Below are positions 9,544 through 15,525 of a stretch of DNA of 64,000 nucleotides, one piece after another (the stretch's first letter is position 1; each line of letters opens with the position of its first letter). Source of the stretch: Pelomonas sp046294815 (GTDB taxonomy: Bacteria > Pseudomonadota > Gammaproteobacteria > Burkholderiales > Burkholderiaceae_C); contig JBKBOJ010000003.1 in assembly GCA_046294815.1 (NCBI GenBank), positions 9,478 to 73,477 of the forward strand, written 5' to 3'. The notes beneath the pieces were generated by a model, which saw only the letters and a program-made list of their open reading frames with translations, did not search any database and was not told the origin of the DNA. Made by a program: the position numbers and the translations under genes.

Positions 9544-9951
9544 TCAATTGCGAAGGACGAGGAAGGCCAAGTAGGCCGGCGGCGTGCCGGCCGGCGGCGC
9601 GCTGTGCGCCGTTCGCACCGCAGGAAGCGGCGAGTCGTCGGCCACGGCCAGGGCCATGGCGGCGCGGCTGAGCAGCCAGTCGATGGCGAGCACCGCCGCG
9701 GCGTCCGGGATCGGCGCCGGCAGCGTGTTGACCGACTGCTTGTCCTGGTCGCAGTGCGCCTTGCACAGCTGCGGTTGATCCGGGTCGAGCGGTTCGGTCA
9801 TGCCGGCGCAGTCCGGCATGGCGGCCATTGCCGCGGAGCCGGTGTCACCGCCCGTCGGGCAGGCGTAGGCCGAGGTGACGAACTGCAGGCACAGGAACAC
9901 CGCCGCGAGCAAGCTCGCAAGCCAGCGGCGGGTGCCTGAGTGCAGTTTCAT
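9544..9951 (-). CDS. Small secreted Cys-rich protein upstream of cusC
   Basis: This 135-residue protein has a clear signal peptide (hydrophobic LASLLAAVFLCLQFV, cleavage near SAYA). It carries four Cys in the mature part (ACPTGG, PDCAGMT, LCKAHCDQD) with several Met and a His, so it could bind Cu or form disulfides. The gene sits 80 bases upstream of cusC on the same strand. Cupriavidus cus/sil operons carry a small exported protein (CusD/SilD) in a similar place, but I could not test homology. The start at 9951 gives a proper signal peptide; a longer in-frame start exists at 9999. The function is unassigned. Confidence 0.7.
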   Translation of the reverse strand: MKLHSGTRRWLASLLAAVFLCLQFVTSAYACPTGGDTGSAAMAAMPDCAGMTEPLDPDQPQLCKAHCDQDKQSVNTLPAPIPDAAAVLAIDWLLSRAAMALAVADDSPLPAVRTAHSAPPAGTPPAYLAFLVLRN

Positions 9952-9973
9952 GGGGAGAAGTCTATCGTCGCGG

Positions 9974-10013
9974 GGGACCTGCTGCTTGCGCTGCATCAAC
10001 GCAAGCCGGTCCC
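9974..10013. promoter_or_regulatory. Long imperfect inverted repeat between DUF305 gene and the Cys-rich gene
   Basis: GGGACC (9974-9979) pairs with GGTCCC (10008-10013). Inside it GCTTGCG (9984-9990) pairs with CGCAAGC (10000-10006) around a 9-base loop. This gives 13 paired bases in the short gap between two minus-strand genes. No T-run follows on either strand, so it is not a plain intrinsic terminator. It could be an operator for the metal regulator or an mRNA processing or stability hairpin. Confidence 0.45.
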
Positions 10014-10027
10014 GGCGCCCGGAAATG

Positions 10028-10402
10028 TCACGGGTGCTGCTTCAGCCAGCGGTCGAGCTTCTCGATTTCCTTGCGCTGTTCCTTGATCATCTTCTGAGCC
10101 ATCGCCTTCAGCTCCGGCGACTTGCCGTGCTGGACCTCGGCCTGGGCCATCTCCACCGCCTGCTGGTGGTGCATCTTCATCATCATCGCGAAGTCCTTGT
10201 CGGTGTCGCCGCTCGGCTTCATCTGCCGCATCGACTCCATGCCGGACATCATCGCCTGGTGCATCTGCTGGGAGTCGTGCGAGGCACCGGCGGCGGAAGC
10301 GGCGTGGCCCGCGCCGTGGGACGACTGCGCCCAGGCCGCGGCGGGTCCGAGGAGCGCGAGGCTGACCAGCGGCGCGACAAGGCGCAAAGACAGGTGCTTC
10401 AT
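10028..10402 (-). CDS. DUF305-family secreted metal-associated protein
   Basis: Secreted protein of 124 residues. After a signal peptide (cleavage near AAWA-QSS) comes a His/Ser/Ala-rich linker, then a four-helix DUF305 region with MHQAMMSGMESM, DKDFAMMMKMHHQQAVEMAQ and LKAMAQKMIKEQRKEIEKLDRWL. The dense Met and His content and the position in a Cus cluster agree with the usual association of DUF305 proteins with copper resistance. The start at 10402 is preceded by AAGGAAAT; an upstream in-frame ATG at 10465 would lack a signal peptide at its N-terminus. It lies between the sensor kinase and the Cys-rich gene, all on the minus strand. Confidence 0.88.
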   Translation of the reverse strand: MKHLSLRLVAPLVSLALLGPAAAWAQSSHGAGHAASAAGASHDSQQMHQAMMSGMESMRQMKPSGDTDKDFAMMMKMHHQQAVEMAQAEVQHGKSPELKAMAQKMIKEQRKEIEKLDRWLKQHP

Positions 10403-10468
10403 GGATTTCCTTTCAGGTGGGAGCGCCGGCACGGCGCGATGCTCCTCGGCGGGCAAGCCGCGCACCCG

Positions 10469-11827
10469 TCACGCCGGCAGCTCAAAGCCGACTTCGGTGA
10501 CCCCCCCGGCGCTGTGGGCGAAGGTGTTCCCGCCGTGCAGCTGCGCCACGGCGCGCACGATCGCCAGGCCCAGGCCGTGGTGGTCGCCGCTTCGCTGCCT
10601 GGATGTTTCGGCACGGTAGAAGCGCTCGAACAGCCGGGGCAGCGCCTGCGGATCGATCGCAGGCCCGGGGTTGCGCACCGCCACCTTGACCCGGCCGGGC
10701 GCCGCTTCGATCGCAATGAAGACCTGCTGTCCGGGCTCCGTGTAGCGGATCGCGTTGCCGACCAGGTTGACCAGAGCGCGCCGCAGCAGCGCCGCGCTGC
10801 CGCTCACCCGACCTTGGCCCTCGACCTTCAAGGACAGCCGGCGCTCCTCCAGCGCGGCCTCGAAGAAATCCGCCACCGCCAGGGCCTGCTCGCGCAGGTC
10901 GACCGGGTGCCGTTCGATCTCCTCAAGGCCGCGGTCGGCTTTGGCCAGAAACAGCATGTCGTTGACCATGCCTGCCAGCTCGCGCAGCTGCTCCAGCTGC
11001 GCCCCCAGCAGATCGGCCAGCTCGGCGGCCGGCCGGGGGCGCTTCAGCGTCACCTCGGTCGCATTGATCAACGCGGCCAGCGGCGTGCGCAGCTCGTGCG
11101 CGACGTCCGCGCTGAAGGCCTCCAGGTGCTCATAGGCGGCAGCCACCCGGTCGAGCGCCCGGTTGAAGCTCTCCACCAGCGGCTGCAGCTCGGTGGTGGC
11201 GACCGGCGACAGCCGCCGTGACAGGTCGGCCGGTCGGATGGCGGCTGCCTCTGTGGACAGCCGCTGCAGCGGGCGCAGTGCACGGCGTGCCAGCCAGGCC
11301 GCAGCCGCGATCATCAGCAGCACGCCGATGCCGCTGATCAGCCCGAGCGAGTGCCGGTACCGGTCCAGCAGCCGATCCTGCTCGCGCGTGTCGAGGGCGA
11401 CGATCAGCTGCAGGCGGGGCAGCACCCCGCTGGCCGGCACGTCGAGCTGGCGGCCCTGCAGCAGCAGTCCGTCTTCGCGCCACACGCGCATCCGCCCCGC
11501 GCCTGAGGTCTGCGTTCGCGGCCGCTGACGCCCCCCGTAGATCACAACGCCGTCGTCGGTGACGAGCCAGATGCGCAGCTGACCGTCGCCGATCAGCACA
11601 TCGTCCAGGTGGTGCCGCAGCTGCAGCAGGTCCTTGGGCTGCTGCACCTCGCCGAGGAAGTGCTGCACGATCTCGACCTCGCCGTCCAGGTCTTGCTGCT
11701 GCGCTCGGTCCAGCTCCCGCTCCAGCGTCCACAGCAGCAGCACCGCCACCGCGCTCAGCACCGCGGTGGCCACCGCCGCGATGGCCAGCGTCAGCCTGGC
11801 CGACAGCGAGCGCACCGTCAGGCTCAA
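10469..11827 (-). CDS. cusS: CusS-like heavy-metal sensor histidine kinase
   Basis: Membrane histidine kinase of 452 residues: TM helix at about 12-34, a periplasmic sensor of ~125 residues, a second TM at about 161-180, a HAMP linker, the HisKA box DVAHELRTPL (His244), an N box NLVGNAIRYT and a G box HHGLGLAIV. This is the layout of CusS/CzcS-type sensors. The start appears to be TTG at 11827, overlapping the upstream stop (TTGA); a GTG four codons further is also possible. Its partner regulator immediately upstream has lost the receiver domain, so the kinase has no intact partner in this window. Confidence 0.92.
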   Translation of the reverse strand: MSLTVRSLSARLTLAIAAVATAVLSAVAVLLLWTLERELDRAQQQDLDGEVEIVQHFLGEVQQPKDLLQLRHHLDDVLIGDGQLRIWLVTDDGVVIYGGRQRPRTQTSGAGRMRVWREDGLLLQGRQLDVPASGVLPRLQLIVALDTREQDRLLDRYRHSLGLISGIGVLLMIAAAAWLARRALRPLQRLSTEAAAIRPADLSRRLSPVATTELQPLVESFNRALDRVAAAYEHLEAFSADVAHELRTPLAALINATEVTLKRPRPAAELADLLGAQLEQLRELAGMVNDMLFLAKADRGLEEIERHPVDLREQALAVADFFEAALEERRLSLKVEGQGRVSGSAALLRRALVNLVGNAIRYTEPGQQVFIAIEAAPGRVKVAVRNPGPAIDPQALPRLFERFYRAETSRQRSGDHHGLGLAIVRAVAQLHGGNTFAHSAGGVTEVGFELPA

Positions 11828-12129
11828 TCGCGCAGCTCCAGCACGTAGCCCATCCCGCGCACGGTGTGCAGCAGCGGCCTGTCGAAAGGCTCGTCGAGCT
11901 TGGAGCGCAGCCGCCGCACCGCGACGTCGACGACGTTGGTCTCGCTGTCGAAGTTCATGTCCCAGACCTGCTCAGCGAGCACGGTGCGTGAGAGCACCTC
12001 GCCGTGCCGCCGCAGCAGCAGGGTCAGCAGCTGTCGATAGGGTCGGCGCGGCCGTTCGATCGCCAACAGGGTCCCGTAGAGGTCGAATACCACCGCCCGC
12101 ACCGGCGTCCCCTGAAGCCGAGTCCCCAT
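11824..12129 (-). pseudogene. cusR: CusR response-regulator remnant fused to a HAD-like hydrolase fragment
   Basis: This 101-residue frame is a chimera. Residues 1 to about 35 (RAVVFDLYGTLLAIERP) are the start of a HAD-superfamily hydrolase, including the DxxGT nucleophile motif. From about residue 35 (LLRRHGEVL, then AEQVWDMNFDSETNVVDVAVRRLRSKLD and HTVRGMGYVLE) it is the C-terminal part of an OmpR/PhoB winged helix closest to CusR/CopR types. The whole receiver domain and the first strands of the DNA-binding domain are missing. The junction falls near 12015-12035, in a CTGCTGACC/CTGCTG-rich stretch. The frame stays open and overlaps cusS, so a product could be made, but it cannot be phosphorylated as a normal regulator. 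Confidence 0.85.
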
Positions 12130-12133
12130 GGCA

Positions 12134-12475
12134 TTAGTCGGTTGCAGCGAGCGCCTGCAGGGTTTGCAGGGGCTGGATCCACCGCTGCAGGACGCCGATG
12201 GTCTCCTGCACCTCGTCCAGCACCACCCCCGCCAGTTCGGGCAACGAATCGCCCGCAGGCGCCGACAGCCGGGCGCCATTGATCACCGAGTGCGCCATTG
12301 CGTGCAAGCTCAGCAGTTGATCCCGCAGTCCGTCTTCCTGCCGCGCTGGACTCGTGAAGCGATCCAGTTCCTCGACCATCCGAAGCAGGACCCGGGCGTC
12401 GAACGACTGCTCCGCCTCCTGGAGCGCTTCAGTGTCCAGCAGGCCGTAAGGGGTGGAGGTGGTTTGATCGGTCAC
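12134..12475 (-). CDS. Small transposon-encoded protein overlapping tnpA (TnpC-like position)
   Basis: This 113-residue protein is mostly helical, with no signal peptide or membrane segment. It starts with GTG (VTDQTTSTPYGLLD) at 12475, overlapping the transposase stop by 4 bases (GTGA), so the two are translationally coupled. It stops 4 bases before the HAD start codon. Its size and its place at the tnpA 3' end recall TnpC of the Tn4651/Tn4652 group, which lowers transposase levels, but I cannot confirm homology. It could also belong to an unrelated accessory family. Confidence 0.6.
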   Translation of the reverse strand: MTDQTTSTPYGLLDTEALQEAEQSFDARVLLRMVEELDRFTSPARQEDGLRDQLLSLHAMAHSVINGARLSAPAGDSLPELAGVVLDEVQETIGVLQRWIQPLQTLQALAATD

Positions 12476-15400
12476 GGTGCAGCAGGTGTTGCAGGGGAGT
12501 CGTCCGGAGTCTGCCTTGCCTTGCGCGTCTGGCGCGCCGCCTCCTTGAAAAGTGCCTCCTTCAGCCACGCCTCCGGCGGCTTCTTCAGATCCAGCCGGTA
12601 GTCGCCGAAGCGCTTGAAGTTGCGGCCGTAAGGGCTGAGGAAGCCGATGTCCGACACGTCCACCGGCTCGCCGCGGTGGTACATGTCCTGGAGCACCCGC
12701 GTCATGTCGACGGTGTTTTGCAGGATCACCGCGGATGCGACCAGGTCCAGGTAGCGCAGGCGCTTCTGCTGTTCCACCGGGTCGTTCTCGTTGATCACCT
12801 CGCCACCAAAGTCCAGCCACTTCGTGAACGCGTGGTACGACTCGATCTTGTTGGTGGTGCCGGTGACTTCCTGCCGCATGTCCTTGCTGCCGATCCAGCG
12901 CAGCAGGTACACCGTGCGCAAGGCCCGGCCGAGTTCGCGCGAGGCCCGGAACAGCCGGTTGTTGCGGCCTTCGGCACTCAGCTTACGCAGCAGGATCGGC
13001 GACGCGACCTTGCCTTGCTGGACCGATATGGCGACTTGCATCAGGTCGGGCCAGTGGTCGAGGATCAGTTTCCAGTCGACGACGTCCGTGAACAGCCCAT
13101 CGATGTGGCGGTAGCGGGTGCTGCGGTCAGGTCGGTAGAAGGTCAGGTCCTTCCAGCCGCGAATGCGCGGCATCAGCTGCACCCCCACCAGATGGGTATA
13201 GGCGAACACGGTCTCCGACTGGCCGTGGGTGTCCGAATAAACGGTGTCCGGCTCGACGCTCAGCCCGGCCTTGAGCAGCCCCTCGATCACGTAGATCGCC
13301 TCCAACACGCCCGGGGGTATGAAGTGCCGGAAGTAGGCGATGTAGTTGTCGGCGACATGCCGGTACGCCACTGCGCCCATCTTGCGGTAGCGGAAGTGCA
13401 TGCCGGCGAGCAGGTTCTGATCGTAGAAGTCGTACTGCGTGCCGTCGGCGGCGACCTTCTTGCCTTCGCCCCACAGCTTCGGCAGGTCCAGCCGCAAGTA
13501 CAGCTCGGTCAGATCTCGGCATGCGTTGTCCAGCTGGTCCAGGCCCAGGTGCCGCCTGTTGGTGTACGACAGCTGGTGCGGCGTCACGCCATTTGACAGG
13601 TGCCGCGCCGCCTGGTTCGGGCCTAGATTGCAGCCGAGTGCGAAGACCGTGAGCAGGTAGCGCTCGCGCGCGTTGCGCAGCTTCGGTTCATCACCGCTCA
13701 AGGGACCAAAATGCCGGGTGAACCCTGTCCAGTGCTCGATGTTGGCCAGGATGTCGAGTATGTTGCGCGGTGGGACCCGGCTCTCGATCGCGGCCTGCAA
13801 GGCGATGGCCGAGGGCGGCACTTCCTTGGCCGTGAGCCGCTTGAGCGTTGGCTCTCCGTTGCGGCCAATCACCACGTCACCCGCGTGCGTCGGAAACTCG
13901 TCGTCCAGGCGCTGAGCGGTGTCGCGAAGCAACGCCCTCAGTCCATCGACAAACTCTGTCGCGGTCTCGGGAATGCCGACACGCGCGCAGTACGACGGCA
14001 GCATCGCCTCGCACGCCTCCCAAGGCACGAGCTGCCGACGGTAGTCGGCAAACGACTCCGAGCCTTCCACACAGATGCCGCCGGAACGCAGTTCGCTGGC
14101 GAGGTGGCTGAAGACACAGATTTCAAGCAAACGGCGGTTCGTGGGGTTGCCGTGCCCGAGCGAGCGGCGTACGAGCTTGCGCCACCGTTCAGAGGCGAAC
14201 TCCAGGTTGACGTCTTCCTCGATCCACTCGGCCTTGCGGTGCTCGTTGGCCAACACCACGTTGAGTGCATCGAGCAAGTGATGGTCGGGGCCTGGCGCTT
14301 CGAAGTGCAGCGCCTGGGCCATGCGGAACATCACCGCCCGATGGCTGCTGAACGGCTTCCAGACCAGCGGAAGGTGATTGCTGCCGCTCCACACCCGGAT
14401 GGCGGCGCAGTCCTCTCGCAGCCTGTTGAGATCGCCGTGCGGGGCTAGCAGCTCGCGCACGCGGGCACCCGTGGTGGCGTCGTCGAGGTTCTCGCCGAGA
14501 ATCTCCAGCACGTCGTCCAGTGTGGCGACCAGGTGCTCACTGAGTTCACGCTGCCGCTTCTGGATTTCCACGAGTTCCTCTCGGGCAGTCTTGTGGATCG
14601 CGCTGATGCGTCGAATGAACATCTCGGCGATGTCGTCACGCGCTCGAACGCGCATCTGGTAGATCAGCGCAAGGATCAGCGCGTGCCGCTTCGCAGGACG
14701 AAGGTCCTTCATATCGCCGGCGTCCAGTGCGGCTGCCACGTCTGCCATGTGCTTGACCTTCGTCGTCGGCACACCGGCCAGCATCTGATCGCAATCCGGG
14801 AGCGACTCCAGCCACTGCAGCTGCTCGATCAGCGCATCCAGGTGTTTGCGCGAGGACTTCTTGGCGGAGCGCTTGAGCTGGTTGTAGCGGGTTTGGCGAG
14901 CAGGCAGCTCTCCGCTGAGAAGATCATCCAGCCACTTGCGCTGTTCCGGCGAGAGCTTCTGCGCGATCGCTATGTGGAGGTCAGCTTCCGCCGCCGTATG
15001 GATCTGTTCGGCAATGTCATCCAGCGTTCGAAACACCGGCAGCTCGTAGCCGAGCCGAACCATCTCATTGATCGCAATGTTGATGAGGTCAGTGCGCGTA
15101 TTGACGACGCTCGCGGCCTCATGGGCGACCCGCATTAGCAGCTTGCGGCCTGTCTTGTCGTCGTACCGGTGTACGCCCAACAGATTGCGAATAGCGTTGT
15201 GATGGCGGTACATGGTGTCCGCCAGGGGCCCTCCGTAGTCCAGGCTGCTTGTCGAAGGCAGGCCCAGGGAGGCGCTCACGTGTTCGACGATCTCCGGCGG
15301 TATTGCCTTTGGGCTCGGAAAGTAGTGGAGATATTGAAAGCACTTGAGAAGAGTGGCCAACGCAATCCGAAGATTGGTGCCCCGGGCCTTGCTCTTGGCC

Positions 15401-15501
15401 CAGTCGATCTCCCCACCGTCAGGTGTGAAGGACGCCTGAAGATCTTTCAGCGTCACCGTGCGGGGAAAGCGGGGGTACGCGGTACGTTCAATTGATGCCA
15501 T
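12472..15501 (-). CDS. tnpA: Tn3-family transposase
   Basis: Replicative DDE transposase of 1009 residues, the normal size for Tn3-family TnpA. The N-terminus has the DUF4158-like region (FPRTVTLKDLQASFTPDGGE), and the C-terminal half carries the catalytic domain. The triad is visible as Asp in VAADGTQYDFYDQ (about residue 684), Asp in VYSDTHGQSE (about 756) and Glu in TNKIESYHAF (about 886). No frameshift or internal stop breaks it, so it may still be active on ends elsewhere. The ATG at 15501 lies about 220 bases inside the presumed terminal repeat. Confidence 0.95.
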   Translation of the reverse strand: MASIERTAYPRFPRTVTLKDLQASFTPDGGEIDWAKSKARGTNLRIALATLLKCFQYLHYFPSPKAIPPEIVEHVSASLGLPSTSSLDYGGPLADTMYRHHNAIRNLLGVHRYDDKTGRKLLMRVAHEAASVVNTRTDLINIAINEMVRLGYELPVFRTLDDIAEQIHTAAEADLHIAIAQKLSPEQRKWLDDLLSGELPARQTRYNQLKRSAKKSSRKHLDALIEQLQWLESLPDCDQMLAGVPTTKVKHMADVAAALDAGDMKDLRPAKRHALILALIYQMRVRARDDIAEMFIRRISAIHKTAREELVEIQKRQRELSEHLVATLDDVLEILGENLDDATTGARVRELLAPHGDLNRLREDCAAIRVWSGSNHLPLVWKPFSSHRAVMFRMAQALHFEAPGPDHHLLDALNVVLANEHRKAEWIEEDVNLEFASERWRKLVRRSLGHGNPTNRRLLEICVFSHLASELRSGGICVEGSESFADYRRQLVPWEACEAMLPSYCARVGIPETATEFVDGLRALLRDTAQRLDDEFPTHAGDVVIGRNGEPTLKRLTAKEVPPSAIALQAAIESRVPPRNILDILANIEHWTGFTRHFGPLSGDEPKLRNARERYLLTVFALGCNLGPNQAARHLSNGVTPHQLSYTNRRHLGLDQLDNACRDLTELYLRLDLPKLWGEGKKVAADGTQYDFYDQNLLAGMHFRYRKMGAVAYRHVADNYIAYFRHFIPPGVLEAIYVIEGLLKAGLSVEPDTVYSDTHGQSETVFAYTHLVGVQLMPRIRGWKDLTFYRPDRSTRYRHIDGLFTDVVDWKLILDHWPDLMQVAISVQQGKVASPILLRKLSAEGRNNRLFRASRELGRALRTVYLLRWIGSKDMRQEVTGTTNKIESYHAFTKWLDFGGEVINENDPVEQQKRLRYLDLVASAVILQNTVDMTRVLQDMYHRGEPVDVSDIGFLSPYGRNFKRFGDYRLDLKKPPEAWLKEALFKEAARQTRKARQTPDDSPATPAAP

Positions 15502-15525
15502 CGCAACTCCGGCGCCCGTGGGGCG

